A stretch of 64,000 nucleotides of DNA. Source: Variovorax sp. CF079 (GTDB taxonomy: Bacteria; Pseudomonadota; Gammaproteobacteria; Burkholderiales; Burkholderiaceae_C). The translations under genes were made by a program, and so were the position numbers. The stretch is from positions 1-64,000 of the forward strand of contig NZ_FMZU01000005.1 of the NCBI RefSeq assembly GCF_900101545.1, in the 5' to 3' direction. Of this stretch, positions 1 through 12,760 are shown one piece after another. Within the stretch, counting starts at the first letter, position 1. Every line of letters begins with the position of its first letter. The notes under the pieces were generated by a model. The model worked only from the letters and a program-made list of their open reading frames with translations, did not search any database and was not told the DNA's origin.

Positions 1-93
<93 letters not shown>

Positions 94-197
94 CTATCCT
101 TGAAAGAGCAGTGCCCGTGTATGGTTTAACGTCTGCACCATGTTGCTGGTTCTCTCGCCACGGGCAACGAGAGGCACACGGTCGCAGACAGAACTTC

Positions 198-2297
<2,100 letters not shown>

Positions 2298-2321
2298 GAA
2301 AATTACTCCGTTAACGGATGA

Positions 2322-2353
2322 AAGCCCGCCCACCGCATTCGGTGGGTCGGGCT
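2322..2353 (-). other. Intergenic hairpin between rpsG and fusA
   Basis: A stem of about 14 pairs with one mismatch encloses a CATT loop in the 84-base spacer. There is no U-run on the operon strand, so it is unlikely to be an intrinsic terminator. It may act as an RNase processing site or a 3'-end stabiliser that sets the rpsG to fusA ratio. The role is an inference; the inverted repeat itself is directly visible. Confidence 0.6.
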
Positions 2354-2381
2354 TCCAGCCTGTCTGACTAGTGGGCTGTTG

Positions 2382-2855
2382 TTAGAAGCGGAAGTGACTG
2401 AAGGCCTTGTTGGCTTCGGCCATGCGGTGCACTTCATCGCGCTTCTTCATGGCACCGCCACGGCCTTCCGTGGCTTCCATGAGTTCGTTGGCCAGACGCA
2501 GGGCCATCGACTTTTCGCCGCGCTTGCGGGCGGCTTCCTTGATCCAGCGCATCGACAGCGCCAGGCGACGCACCGGGCGCACCTCGACGGGCACCTGATA
2601 GTTCGCACCGCCGACGCGGCGCGACTTCACTTCGACCATCGGCTTGACGTTGTTGATGGCCATGGTGAAGGCTTCGACCGGGTCCTTGCCCGGGTTCTTC
2701 TTCTCGATCTGGTCGAGCGCGCCATAGATGATGCGCTCGGCGATCGCCTTCTTGCCGCCTTCCATGATCACGTTCATGAATTTGGACAGCTCGACATTGC
2801 CGTACTTGGGATCCGGCAGGATTTCACGTTTGGGGACTTCGCGACGACGTGGCAT
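2382..2855 (-). CDS. rpsG: 30S ribosomal protein S7
   Basis: A 157-residue primary 16S rRNA-binding protein that nucleates the 30S head and contacts tRNA at the E site. It begins [19 protein letters not shown] and shows the S7 signature around [22 protein letters not shown], which matches the family over its full length. It sits between rpsL and fusA in the str operon. In many bacteria S7 binds its own operon mRNA and represses it, and the S12-S7 spacer (2856-2999) contains small inverted repeats that could serve that purpose; no binding site was proved here. Confidence 0.98.
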   Translation of the reverse strand: MPRRREVPKREILPDPKYGNVELSKFMNVIMEGGKKAIAERIIYGALDQIEKKNPGKDPVEAFTMAINNVKPMVEVKSRRVGGANYQVPVEVRPVRRLALSMRWIKEAARKRGEKSMALRLANELMEATEGRGGAMKKRDEVHRMAEANKAFSHFRF

Positions 2856-2999
2856 TTTTCTAACCTCTTTGCTTCAGTTGGCACCGTTTCCGGCACCGCG
2901 AGAGCCAACAAGAACTCTCACTTACTCGACCCAACAGCGGGTCACTTCGTTCGATGCGCCTGCCAGGGCACGCCGAACACCGTTGAACGACAGAAAGCC

Positions 3000-3377
3000 T
3001 TAAGCCTTCTTGGGGCGCTTCGCGCCGTACTTGGAACGCGACTGCTTGCGATCCTTCACGCCTTGCAGGTCCAGCGAACCGCGCACGATGTGGTAGCGCA
3101 CACCGGGCAAGTCCTTGACACGACCGCCGCGAACCAGCACGACGCTGTGTTCCTGCAGATTGTGACCTTCGCCGCCGATGTAGGAAATGACTTCGAAGCC
3201 GTTGGTCAGACGCACCTTGGCGACTTTCCGCAGCGCCGAGTTCGGCTTTTTCGGGGTCGTGGTGTAGACCCGGGTGCAGACGCCGCGACGCTGCGGCGAG
3301 TTCTGCATGGCAGGGCTCTTCGACTTGATCTTTTCGACCTCGCGACCCTGACGCACCAGTTGATTGATGGTTGGCAT
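3000..3377 (-). CDS. rpsL: 30S ribosomal protein S12
   Basis: A 125-residue decoding-centre protein. It starts [20 protein letters not shown]; a longer in-frame reading upstream has no family support. The streptomycin-determining positions carry the susceptible residues: Lys43 in [11 protein letters not shown] and Lys88 in GGRVKDLPG. It ends in a basic tail typical of the family. It is the first gene of the str operon, about 100 bases downstream of the predicted transcription start. Confidence 0.98.
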   Translation of the reverse strand: MPTINQLVRQGREVEKIKSKSPAMQNSPQRRGVCTRVYTTTPKKPNSALRKVAKVRLTNGFEVISYIGGEGHNLQEHSVVLVRGGRVKDLPGVRYHIVRGSLDLQGVKDRKQSRSKYGAKRPKKA

Positions 3378-3483
3378 GAATGAATAAGTCCCAAAACACC
3401 CCGGCAAGAATCCTTGTCGTGACACAAGGGGCCGGGAGATGACGAAAACGTGAATCCCTTCGGATTTTTCCGAAAAGCCCACG

Positions 3484-3512
3484 AGTATAGCAGTGCGGCC
3501 GTGACGCCGCAA
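3484..3512 (-). promoter_or_regulatory. Sigma70 promoter of the str operon
   Basis: On the minus strand a -35 element TTGCGG is followed by a 17-base spacer and a -10 element TATACT, preceded by TG in an extended -10 arrangement. Transcription would start near 3477, leaving a leader of about 100 bases before rpsL that contains a short A/U-loop hairpin. It is the only good match in the rpsL upstream gap and has the strength expected for a ribosomal protein operon. Confidence 0.7.
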
Positions 3513-3552
3513 TTTCAGCTGCACCGGGGCGCCCGCCGGGCGGGCGCCGGCC

Positions 3553-4722
3553 TCACTTGATCCAGAGACGGACGGCGTCCCAGGCGCGGCCGAGGACGCC
3601 AGCTTGCTCGACCGGCTCCAGCGCCACGAGCGGCACTTCGGCGACCGGTTGGTCGGCCAGCGTGATCTTGAGCGAGCCGATCGGCTGGAAGCGGGAGAAC
3701 GGCGCGACCAACGGGTCTGGCCGTGCCACTTGCGTCTTGATCTTGCTCGCCGAGCCAGCCGGGACCGCTACCACGATCGCCTCGGGACGGCCCAGCTTGA
3801 CGGTGTTTTCCTTGCCCTTCCAGACCGCCGGCGTCGCCACCGCCTGGTTGGCGTCGAACAGGCGAACCGCGTCGTAAGCGGTGTAGCCCCAGTTCAGCAA
3901 CTTCTGCGACTCGTTGGCGCGTGCGTTCTCGCTCGCCGCGCCCAGAACGATCGACAGCAGGCGCCGGCCGCCGCCGAGGTTCGGGAAATCGCGCTTCGAG
4001 GTCACGATCATGCAGTAGCCGGCCGCATCGGTGTGGCCGGTCTTGAGGCCGTCGACGGTCGGGTCGCGGAACAGCAGCAGATTGCGGTTGGTGTCGTTGG
4101 TCGAGGGGGTGCCGGGATAGCGGTACTTCTTGATGGCGTAGTAGTGCACATACTCCGGAAAGTCGCGCATCAGGCGCGTCGCCAGGATGCTGAGGTCGCG
4201 CGCCGTGGTGCTATGGCCCGGCGCCGTGAGGCCTTCGGGATTCTTGTAGCTGGTGTTCTTCATGCCGAGCGCCTTGGCCTGCTCGTTCATGAGTTCGACG
4301 AAATGCTCGACCGTGCCGCCCACGCCTTCGGCCAGCGCGACGGTGGCGTCGTTGCCCGACTGGACGATCAAGCCCTTGACCAGGTCTTCGACCGGCACCT
4401 GCATCTTGGGGTCGATGAACATGCGCGAGCCGGGCATCTTCCAGGCGCGCGGGCTGACCGGCAAGGTCTGCTGCAGGCTGATCTTCTTGGCCTTGAGCGC
4501 GTCGAACACCAGATAAGCCGACATCAGCTTGGTGAGCGAGGCCGGTTCGACCGGGCTGTCGATGTCCTTTTGCGCGAGCAGCTGGTTGGCCGTGATGTCG
4601 AGCAGCAGGTAGCTGCGCGCCGCGACTTCGGGCGGCGCCGGCACCTGGGCGTGGACGACCATGCAGAAGGATGCGGCAGCGGCCACCGCGAGCGCGCGCA
4701 GCGCGTCGAGAAAACGATTCAT
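3553..4722 (-). CDS. dacC: D-alanyl-D-alanine carboxypeptidase (PBP5/6 type)
   Basis: A 389-residue serine peptidase that trims the terminal D-Ala from peptidoglycan pentapeptides in the periplasm. A signal peptide ends near HA-Q at residues 25-26. The three active-site motifs are intact: SLTK at 62-65, SGN at 122-124 and KTG at 227-229. The C-terminal beta domain and a short final amphipathic segment ([10 protein letters not shown]) fit membrane anchoring as in PBP5. It follows the rpsL promoter region on the same strand but is transcribed separately. The exact paralogue name (dacA or dacC) is uncertain. Confidence 0.93.
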   Translation of the reverse strand: MNRFLDALRALAVAAAASFCMVVHAQVPAPPEVAARSYLLLDITANQLLAQKDIDSPVEPASLTKLMSAYLVFDALKAKKISLQQTLPVSPRAWKMPGSRMFIDPKMQVPVEDLVKGLIVQSGNDATVALAEGVGGTVEHFVELMNEQAKALGMKNTSYKNPEGLTAPGHSTTARDLSILATRLMRDFPEYVHYYAIKKYRYPGTPSTNDTNRNLLLFRDPTVDGLKTGHTDAAGYCMIVTSKRDFPNLGGGRRLLSIVLGAASENARANESQKLLNWGYTAYDAVRLFDANQAVATPAVWKGKENTVKLGRPEAIVVAVPAGSASKIKTQVARPDPLVAPFSRFQPIGSLKITLADQPVAEVPLVALEPVEQAGVLGRAWDAVRLWIK

Positions 4723-4744
4723 GGGGATGCGAAGAGACGAAAAA

Positions 4745-5377
4745 CTAGCCCGCGCGCAGGTGGCGGACGACCAGACTTTTGAGCAGCGGCAATTGTCCGT
4801 GAAAGAAATGACCGCCTCCGGGAACGACTGTGACAGGAAGTGACTGCGGCCGCGCCCAGTCCATCACGGCAGCGAGCGGCACGGTGTCGTCGTGCTCGCC
4901 GTGCACGACCAGCGTGCGTTCGTGCGCCTCCGCCGGCAACGTAGCAACGGAAAAGCGCGAGGCGGCCGTGCCGACCAGCACCAGGTGCCGGATGTCCCTC
5001 GTCGCCCAGAGCTTCTCGGCCGTGCAGCTCGCCACGAAGGCGCCGAACGAGAAGCCGGCGATGGCCAGCGGCCCCTCGGGCGCCAACTGCTCGACGACGG
5101 CCAGCATGTCGTCGCGCTCGCCGCGTCCTTCGTCGTGCGCCCCTTCGCTGGCGCCGACACCGCGGAAGTTGAAGCGCACGGCGGTCCACCCGCACGAAAC
5201 GAAGGCGCGCGCCAGCGTCTGCACCACCTTGTTGTCCATGGTGCCGCCGAAGAGCGGATGGGGATGGGCGATCACCGCCACGCCGAGCGCCGGCGAGCCC
5301 GCGGCCGCCGCGTCGCGCAGCACTTCGATGGCGCCCGCGGCGCCCTTCAGCTGGATTTTTTCGGTTCTGGAATTCAT
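4745..5377 (-). CDS. Alpha/beta hydrolase of the dienelactone-hydrolase-like group
   Basis: A 210-residue single-domain hydrolase. The N-terminal half has HPHPLFGGTMDNKVV, typical of the small family of cytoplasmic hydrolases often annotated as alpha/beta hydrolase of unknown substrate. The nucleophile elbow is GFSFGAF, the acid is in GEHDDTVPL and the histidine in GGGHFFHG, so the Ser-Asp-His triad looks complete. Its start codon shares one base with the stop of the ferredoxin gene upstream (TGATG), so the two are translationally coupled. Substrate unknown. Confidence 0.85.
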   Translation of the reverse strand: MNSRTEKIQLKGAAGAIEVLRDAAAAGSPALGVAVIAHPHPLFGGTMDNKVVQTLARAFVSCGWTAVRFNFRGVGASEGAHDEGRGERDDMLAVVEQLAPEGPLAIAGFSFGAFVASCTAEKLWATRDIRHLVLVGTAASRFSVATLPAEAHERTLVVHGEHDDTVPLAAVMDWARPQSLPVTVVPGGGHFFHGQLPLLKSLVVRHLRAG

Positions 5378-5730
5378 CAGCGCCCCACCTCGGGCGGCAA
5401 CAGCAGCCGCTCGACCACCTTGCCGTTCTTCAGATGCGATTCGACGATCTCATCGATGTCGTCCTCGTCGACGAAGGTGTACCAGACGGCTTCCGGATAG
5501 ACCACCGCCACCGGCCCGCCCGCGCAGCGGTCGAGACAGCCCGCCTTGTTGACGCGCACCTTGCCGGGCCCGGCCAGTCCGGCCTCCCTGATGCGGGCCT
5601 TGCAGCGATCGAAGCCCGCCTGGGCGTTGTGCTTCGAGCAGGAGTCCTCTTCGTTCTTGCGTTCGTTCAGGCAGAAGAAGATGTGCCGAGCGTAGTAGCC
5701 GCGCGGCGGCGGGATGCTGGAATTGGACAT
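5377..5730 (-). CDS. Thioredoxin-like [2Fe-2S] ferredoxin
   Basis: A 117-residue protein of the (2Fe-2S) ferredoxin domain family related to the NuoE fold. Cysteines lie in FFCLNERKNEEDSC near residues 18-31 and in AGCLDRCAGGP near 64-68, giving the usual C-x(n)-C ... C-x3-C cluster pattern. It probably carries electrons to a partner not identified here. It is coupled by a one-base overlap to the downstream alpha/beta hydrolase, a pairing seen repeatedly in Burkholderiales. No signal peptide. Confidence 0.85.
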   Translation of the reverse strand: MSNSSIPPPRGYYARHIFFCLNERKNEEDSCSKHNAQAGFDRCKARIREAGLAGPGKVRVNKAGCLDRCAGGPVAVVYPEAVWYTFVDEDDIDEIVESHLKNGKVVERLLLPPEVGR

Positions 5731-5781
5731 CGAACCATTCTATTGAGCGTGCGACGCGAACACTGGGCGCCGGGGTATGGA

Positions 5782-6894
5782 CTACGCCGGCCGCGTCCGG
5801 CGCGACAGCGCGGCCAGCACGTAGGCCAGCGTGGCGAAGGGCCAAAGCCAGCCCAGCCACTGCGCGAGCCCGTGGAAACGGATGAAGCGCCCCTGCTCCC
5901 AGGTCGCCAAGGTTTGTGCGAAATAAGCGCTCTCGGGCGCCTGGTTGAGCAGGCTCAGGTGAACCACGAGCGCGATCAGCAGCAAGCCTGCACAGAACCG
6001 GCGCGGCGCGGGCAGCAGCAGCACGCCCAGAACCAGCGCCGCCACGATGCCGACCTGCACCGGCAGGCTCAGCCAGGCCCAGGCGTGCTCGGGGCCGTAG
6101 CTCAGCGCGGCCGACAAGGCAGTGGCCGCCATCCCGGCCACAAGCACCAGCGGCAGCAGGACGGCCCGGCGAGAGATCGAGCGCGTGACCAGGAAGGCCA
6201 GCAGGCAGGGCACCAGCGCTCCCAGCATGACGCACAGCAGTTCGACGCCGGGCACCAGCGGCTCGAGCTCGAACTGGCGCACCGGCATCCAGTCGATGAA
6301 AGGGGTGTCGAGGAGCCATTCCGAAATCGCCGCCTCGAGCCGTTCGAACACCTGGCCCAGCCCGAAAGTGACCGCTGCCGGAAACAGCAGTGCGAGCGGC
6401 CACAGCGCCAGCAGCACCAGCGCGCCGCGCGACTCCTCGACGAACCAGTTGGAGCGGGTCCGGTGCCAATGCGCCACGGCGCCGAAGCGCTCGAGCGCCG
6501 CCGCGAGCACGGCGCCCGCCAGCGCGCCCGCGCTGTTCAGTCCGAGGTCGACATTGGAGGGAATGCGCGAGGGCAGGTAGCTTTGCAGGGTCTCCATCGC
6601 GAAAGCGATCGCGGCGCCGGCCGCCGTGGCGCGCAGCACCGCGCCCGCCACGCCGACGCCCGGCCGAGTTCGCAGTACTGCGATCGCCGCCAGGAAACCG
6701 AAGGGCATGTAGCCCGCGACGTTGACCCCGAAGTCGAAGCCGGTCCAGTACTTGGGCCACGGCGCCGCCAGATAGGCCCAGGGCGCGATGCCCTGGTCGC
6801 GCCAGTCGGCGAAGGGATAGAGACTCGCGTAGACGATCAGCGCCGCATAGGCGAGCGCGAGGGGCAGTGCGGCGGACTTGTGCTGGGTTCCCAC
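5782..6894 (-). CDS. VanZ-like family membrane protein
   Basis: About 370 residues with many hydrophobic helices; the N-terminal half carries the VanZ-like signature (SLYPFADWRDQG, then NVAGYMPFGFLAAI and an ...ETLQSYLPSRIPSNVDLGLN segment). The family name comes from a teicoplanin-resistance accessory gene, but most members have no known function. The GTG start at 6894 is chosen because it begins just after the hemJ stop at 6900 and precedes the first membrane helix; much longer in-frame readings run through hemJ and are not real. Part of a hemJ-vanZ transcript on the minus strand. Confidence 0.75.
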   Translation of the reverse strand: MGTQHKSAALPLALAYAALIVYASLYPFADWRDQGIAPWAYLAAPWPKYWTGFDFGVNVAGYMPFGFLAAIAVLRTRPGVGVAGAVLRATAAGAAIAFAMETLQSYLPSRIPSNVDLGLNSAGALAGAVLAAALERFGAVAHWHRTRSNWFVEESRGALVLLALWPLALLFPAAVTFGLGQVFERLEAAISEWLLDTPFIDWMPVRQFELEPLVPGVELLCVMLGALVPCLLAFLVTRSISRRAVLLPLVLVAGMAATALSAALSYGPEHAWAWLSLPVQVGIVAALVLGVLLLPAPRRFCAGLLLIALVVHLSLLNQAPESAYFAQTLATWEQGRFIRFHGLAQWLGWLWPFATLAYVLAALSRRTRPA

Positions 6895-6899
6895 CGCGC

Positions 6900-8653
<1,754 letters not shown>

Positions 8654-8670
8654 CGGACCGGTCGGGCACC

Positions 8671-9807
8671 ATGCGCGTCTTCGAAATCAGCGGCTCGCGA
8701 ATTACCGAACACGAGGCGCTCGCGCCGATGGCCGTGCCCGGCGCCTGCGCCGGCGGCTATCTGTGGATCTCGCTCACGCGGGACGAATTCCGCAGCTCGC
8801 TCGCCGAGGTGCAGGGCATCCTGCAGTCGCTCTGCGGCACCCAGCTGGTCGACCTCCATGTGGCCGACCTGGTCAACGACCAGTTGCCCTCGCACTACGA
8901 CTACACCTCGCAGTACGACGTGCTGGTCTTTCGCCGGCTCGCGGCTGCCAACGGCACGGCGCCGAAGAGCGCGGAGCCGACGCTGGCGCGCGGCGGCCCG
9001 CCGGTGCTGCGGCGCGTCGATACGCGGCCGGTCGGCTTTGCGGTCTTCGACCGCGTGCTGCTGTCCGTCCATCCGGAAGACGGCGCGGTGCGCGATGCCT
9101 TTGCCGCCCGCCTGCTGGCCGCTGCGGTCTCGGAGGGGCGCGGCGGTGCGGCTGCCCCGGCGCTCGACGTCCGCGCCGTTTCCACGCGCGTGCCGCCGAA
9201 TCCTGCCGACCTGATGCTGCGCGTGGTGAACCTGATCGTCGACGCCTACCTCGACCTGCGGCGCGAGCTGACGCGGCAGCTGGACCACTGGCAGGCCGAG
9301 CTGATCGACCCCCGCAGCCGCTTCACGAACTGGGGCGCGCTGATGGATGCGCGCCAATCGCTGCACCACCTGGACGAGATTTGCGAAGACCAGCGCGCAG
9401 CCATCCAGGACTGGATCGATGCGCTCGAAACCCTGCCGCCGCCCGAAGGAGCGGCCGCGTTGCGCGAACGCGAACTGATCATGGTGCGCAGCCGCGACGT
9501 GCTCGAGCACATCCAGCGCGTGGTGCACCACGTGCGGCGGCTCGAACAGAACGCCGAGACCGCCGTGCAGATGCACTTCAGCGTGCAGAGCCACCGCGCC
9601 AACGACATCATGCGGGTGCTCACGGCGCTCACGGCGATCTTTCTTCCGCTCAACCTGATTGCCGGCATCTTCGGCATGAACTTCGAGTTCATCCCGCTCG
9701 TGCACAAGGCCGACGGCTTCTGGATCGCCATGGCCTCGATGGCCGTGATCGCGCTGCTGCTGGTGGTCGTGTTCTGGCGCAAGCGCTACCTGGCCCGAAG
9801 CAGATAA
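8671..9807 (+). CDS. CorA-family divalent cation transporter
   Basis: A 378-residue protein of the CorA/ZntB superfamily. A large soluble alpha/beta and helical N-terminal part is followed by two C-terminal membrane helices, the first ending in the family motif GMN (in GIFGMNFEF, near residue 335). The protein ends in a basic tail (WRKRYLARSR) on the cytoplasmic side. It starts 17 bases after hemB on the same strand and probably shares its transcript. Whether it moves Mg2+, Co2+ or Zn2+ cannot be told; the sequence around GMN (GMNFEFIP) resembles the widespread proteobacterial CorA-like group. Confidence 0.85.
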   Translation: MRVFEISGSRITEHEALAPMAVPGACAGGYLWISLTRDEFRSSLAEVQGILQSLCGTQLVDLHVADLVNDQLPSHYDYTSQYDVLVFRRLAAANGTAPKSAEPTLARGGPPVLRRVDTRPVGFAVFDRVLLSVHPEDGAVRDAFAARLLAAAVSEGRGGAAAPALDVRAVSTRVPPNPADLMLRVVNLIVDAYLDLRRELTRQLDHWQAELIDPRSRFTNWGALMDARQSLHHLDEICEDQRAAIQDWIDALETLPPPEGAAALRERELIMVRSRDVLEHIQRVVHHVRRLEQNAETAVQMHFSVQSHRANDIMRVLTALTAIFLPLNLIAGIFGMNFEFIPLVHKADGFWIAMASMAVIALLLVVVFWRKRYLARSR

Positions 9808-9841
9808 ACAAAAAACCGGGCAGCGCACTAGCGCTGCCCGG
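9808..9841 (-). terminator. Intrinsic terminator between corA-like gene and secreted protein
   Basis: An 11-bp perfect stem (CCGGGCAGCGC, loop ACTA) has an A-rich run on its left, giving a U-run for the minus strand. It best serves the minus-strand gene ending at 9864, and the stem could also slow transcription arriving from the plus-strand gene ending at 9807. Confidence 0.8.
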
Positions 9842-9863
9842 TCCTTCTGTGGGGTCGGCGAAT

Positions 9864-10232
9864 TTACTTGGCCGCGGGGGTGCCTTCCTTCTGCGCTTGC
9901 TGGAGCGTGGCGGCGCGGTTGGGCATGGTCGAGATCACGCGGCTGTTGACGCGCGAGCCGCTGGTCACGTTCTGGTCGGGCGCATTCGCCGTGGCGACGG
10001 CTTGGGCACGCACAGCCGCCGAATCAGCCACCGAGGTGAAGGGATCGGCGCCACGCGAACCGCGCGTCACGTTCTGGTTGGGGGCGGCAGCCGCACGGAC
10101 GGCTTCGGCTTCGACGTCGGCGCGGTTCATGCCCGACACCGACTTTTGAACGCCTTCGTAGCTTTCGGCCTGGGCGCCGGCAGCGGCCAGAAGGGAGAGA
10201 GCGGCGGCGGCGATGATTTGCGAGGTCTTCAT
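9864..10232 (-). CDS. Small secreted DUF4148-like protein, copy 1
   Basis: A 122-residue protein with a clear Sec signal peptide (MKTSQIIAAAALSLLAAAGA, cut after AQA). The mature part holds two similar segments of about 28 residues, each with a helix-like AEAV/AQAV stretch followed by APNQNV or APDQNV and a GSR motif. It is paralogous to the gene ending at 10433, with near-identical signal peptides. The family is common in Burkholderiales, is periplasmic or extracellular by prediction, and has no established function. Confidence 0.75.
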   Translation of the reverse strand: MKTSQIIAAAALSLLAAAGAQAESYEGVQKSVSGMNRADVEAEAVRAAAAPNQNVTRGSRGADPFTSVADSAAVRAQAVATANAPDQNVTSGSRVNSRVISTMPNRAATLQQAQKEGTPAAK

Positions 10233-10370
10233 TTCAGGTCCTTTGGAATTCGTCGGAGTGGTTGCTGACCAGGCTCGCGGGATGGCTGGCCTGTGCGACG
10301 AAGTTTCCGGTGGAATGACCTCGGGAAATTACCTAGAAAAGAGACACCGCGTTTCCGGGATCGAAACAAT

Positions 10371-10405
10371 AAAAAACCGGACCCATGCTTTCGCATGGCC
10401 CGGCT
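10371..10405 (-). terminator. Intrinsic terminator after secreted protein copy 2
   Basis: Stem CCGG-CCCATGC pairs with GCATGG-CCGG around a TTTC loop, with small bulges; six A at 10371-10376 give the U-run on the minus strand. It lies 28 bases after the stop at 10433. Confidence 0.75.
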
Positions 10406-10432
10406 TTGTCGCTCGTCGCGCGAGCTGACGAA

Positions 10433-10786
10433 TTACAGCCCGGCTTGGCGCGTCGTCACGAAACGCGGGTTCGAGAACTGCGACGGAATCACGCTGCCGG
10501 CGAAGGATTCGCGGCGCACGTTCTGGTTCGGCCTATGGGCATGGGCCACGGCTTCGGCGCGAACCTCGGCACGGTCACGAGCGTTCACCAGAACCGTCGC
10601 GGGGCCCGCGACGTAGCCTTCGGCATACGGGTTTGCGCTGCGGGCAGCGACGACCGCCTGGGCATTCACTTCGGCGCGGCTGTTGGCCGACACCAGCGAG
10701 TGCACGCCGTCATAGGTTTCGGCCTGTGCGCCGGCAGCGGCGAGAATCGAGAGAGCGGCGGCGGCGATGATCTTCGAGGTCTTCAT
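10433..10786 (-). CDS. Small secreted DUF4148-like protein, copy 2
   Basis: 117 residues; starts at MKTSKIIAAAALSILAAAGA, chosen over a 28-residue upstream extension because the signal peptide begins here and an AGGAGAT-like ribosome site precedes it. The mature part has two related segments, AEVNAQAVVAARSANPYAEG and AEVRAEAVAHAHRPNQNV. It shares signal peptide and the QNV motif with the copy ending at 9864, so the pair is a tandem duplication. Each copy has its own terminator. Function unknown. Confidence 0.75.
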   Translation of the reverse strand: MKTSKIIAAAALSILAAAGAQAETYDGVHSLVSANSRAEVNAQAVVAARSANPYAEGYVAGPATVLVNARDRAEVRAEAVAHAHRPNQNVRRESFAGSVIPSQFSNPRFVTTRQAGL

Positions 10787-10893
10787 TTCAATCTCCTTTG
10801 GTTGGTGTGGGATGAAGTTTGCGCCTGAATCTAGGTAAAAACCCTCGGCTTTCTGAACCACCGCATTCACGAAATTGAAACAATGGAAGCCCG

Positions 10894-11853
10894 ATGGACG
10901 GCCTGGACCTGCTGAAAGCCTTTCGTGAAGTTGCCGAACGCGGCAGCTTCTCCCGCGCTGCCAAGGTGTTGGGCACCTCGAAGGCCACCGTCAGCAAATA
11001 CGTCGCGCAGCTCGAAGAGCGCTTCGGGGTGCGCCTGCTCAACCGCTCCACGCGCTCGGTCAGCCTGACCGATGCCGGTCAACTGCTGCTCGAGCGCAGC
11101 AAGCCGCTGATGGAGATGGTCGAGCTCACGCAGAGCGAGCTGCAGGAACATGCGGGCCATCCGCGCGGGCGGCTTCGCATCACGGCGCCGCACGGGTTCG
11201 CCCAGAGCGCCTTTCCGGACATCCTGAGCGAGTTCATCAGGAACTATCCCGACGTTCATGTGAGCCTGCACCTGAGCAACCGCGTGATCGATCTGGTGGA
11301 GGAAGGCGTGGACATCGCGCTGCGCCTCGGGCGTATCCGCGACGAGAACCTGATCGTGCGGCGCCTGCGCCAGATGGACCTGGTGCTGTGCGCCGCGCCT
11401 TCCTACTGGGCCCGGCGCGGCCTGCCCAAGAAACCCGACGACATGCGCAGTCACGACGTGCTGACCTACTCGCTCGCCGAGGGCGCGCCGCACCTGCCCT
11501 TCGAGGTCGACGGCAAGCCCTACATCGTGCCGGTGCAAAGCCGCATGGATGCCAACGATGCCGCGCCGCTGATCGGCGCCGCGCTCGCCGGACTCGGCGC
11601 CGTCTGCGTGCCGGCGATGATGGCGCAGTCGCATGTCGAGCGCGGCGCGCTGGTGCCGGTGCTGAAGGAATACATGCCGCGCGACCTGTGGCTCTACGCG
11701 GCCTATTCGCAGCGCCGCCACAACAGCGCGGCGCTGCGCGCCCTGCTGGATTTCCTCGAGGACCGCGTGCGGAACTCGGCAGCGGCGCTGGCTCCTCCCG
11801 AGGCCGCCGCCATCAAGCCTGCCAGGCGGGTGCGTCAGCCGGTGAGCGCCTGA
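10894..11853 (+). CDS. LysR-family transcriptional regulator
   Basis: A 319-residue DNA-binding regulator. The N-terminal winged helix-turn-helix spans residues 1-60 (LDLLKAFREVAERGSFSRAA, then TVSKYVAQLEERFGVRLLNR). The C-terminal LTTR effector domain follows, of the CrgA/AaeR-like subgroup (PRGRLRITAPHGFAQ, RNYPDVHVSLHLSNR). It is transcribed away from the secreted-protein gene and converges on the amidohydrolase at 11863. No adjacent divergent target is obvious except the secreted-protein gene, whose start lies 107 bases away. Confidence 0.92.
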   Translation: MDGLDLLKAFREVAERGSFSRAAKVLGTSKATVSKYVAQLEERFGVRLLNRSTRSVSLTDAGQLLLERSKPLMEMVELTQSELQEHAGHPRGRLRITAPHGFAQSAFPDILSEFIRNYPDVHVSLHLSNRVIDLVEEGVDIALRLGRIRDENLIVRRLRQMDLVLCAAPSYWARRGLPKKPDDMRSHDVLTYSLAEGAPHLPFEVDGKPYIVPVQSRMDANDAAPLIGAALAGLGAVCVPAMMAQSHVERGALVPVLKEYMPRDLWLYAAYSQRRHNSAALRALLDFLEDRVRNSAAALAPPEAAAIKPARRVRQPVSA

Positions 11854-11862
11854 CGACAGGGT

Positions 11863-12747
11863 TCAGCGCAGACCGAACAGCGCCGCCGCGTTGCCCCACG
11901 CGATGCGCTGCGCCACCTCGGGCGGCACGTCGCCCAGCCATCGGCGATAGCCGCCCATGATCTCGTCGTAGGCGCTCCAGCGCTGGTTGACCCAGGTGTC
12001 GGAGCCGACCAGGAAACGCTCCGGATACTTGAGGATCAACGCGCGCCACTCGGGGCACAGCGTGCCGCCCTCGCAGGTGAGGCCCGGCCGGTAGGAGAGC
12101 TCGCCCATCAGCAGCGGATAGCGCTCCAGCAGCGCCTGCACGCGCGCCACCGGCGCGCCGCCGATGCCGGTGTGGGCCCAGATGAGCCGCAGCGCCTTTC
12201 CCTTGGATGGCGCGTGCGCCATCAGCAGATCGATCGCGACGTCGTCGACATGCGCCAGCACCGCGAGCTTCTTTTCTTCCGCCAGAACGATCAGCTTCCT
12301 GGCGACCGGCCCGTTGGCGTTGGCGCTGTCGTAGAGATGGAACTCCCCCAGCCCCCGGTAGGGCCCGCTCGCCGTGCCGCGCGCCAGTTCGGCCTGCACC
12401 ATCTCGTAGATGCTCTCGTCGCGGAACCAGTTGCCGTAGTCGTCGCGATTCCGGTAGAGCCGCACGAAGGGCACCACGGTCACGCCGGCCTCGCGCGTCT
12501 CGCGCGCCGCGGCCAGCGTCTGCGTGCCGGCGTTGGGCCGCGAGTTGGCGATGATGGCTTTCACGCCGTTGCGCTGCATGCGCGCCAGTGCCTCGGCGGG
12601 CGGGTACGGGCCGGAGTCGCCGTCCCAGGCTTCCTGGTTGTAGTGCAGGTGGGTGTCGAACAGCGGGCCGCCGTAATCGGCCGCCTGTGCGCCGAACGCG
12701 GCAGCCGCCAGCAGGGCCGGCACCCAACGCATCAGATGCCGCGTCAC
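11863..12747 (-). CDS. Secreted amidohydrolase-family protein
   Basis: About 294 residues. A signal peptide ([20 protein letters not shown], cut after QA) is followed by a TIM-barrel amidohydrolase_2 fold: FDTHLHYN near residue 30, a glutamate in [23 protein letters not shown] and the acid in [10 protein letters not shown]. Those residues fit a metal-dependent hydrolase or decarboxylase working in the periplasm. The GTG start at 12747 has GGGGG upstream; ATG at 12732 would shorten the signal peptide by five residues. It follows the dienelactone hydrolase by 13 bases in a three-gene minus-strand group. Substrate unknown. Confidence 0.78.
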   Translation of the reverse strand: MTRHLMRWVPALLAAAAFGAQAADYGGPLFDTHLHYNQEAWDGDSGPYPPAEALARMQRNGVKAIIANSRPNAGTQTLAAARETREAGVTVVPFVRLYRNRDDYGNWFRDESIYEMVQAELARGTASGPYRGLGEFHLYDSANANGPVARKLIVLAEEKKLAVLAHVDDVAIDLLMAHAPSKGKALRLIWAHTGIGGAPVARVQALLERYPLLMGELSYRPGLTCEGGTLCPEWRALILKYPERFLVGSDTWVNQRWSAYDEIMGGYRRWLGDVPPEVAQRIAWGNAAALFGLR

Positions 12748-12760
12748 GCCATACCCCCGC

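Noticed and set aside
2322-2353. Hairpin after rpsG as a transcription terminator
   Set aside because: No U-run on the operon strand, and fusA and tuf must be transcribed through it.
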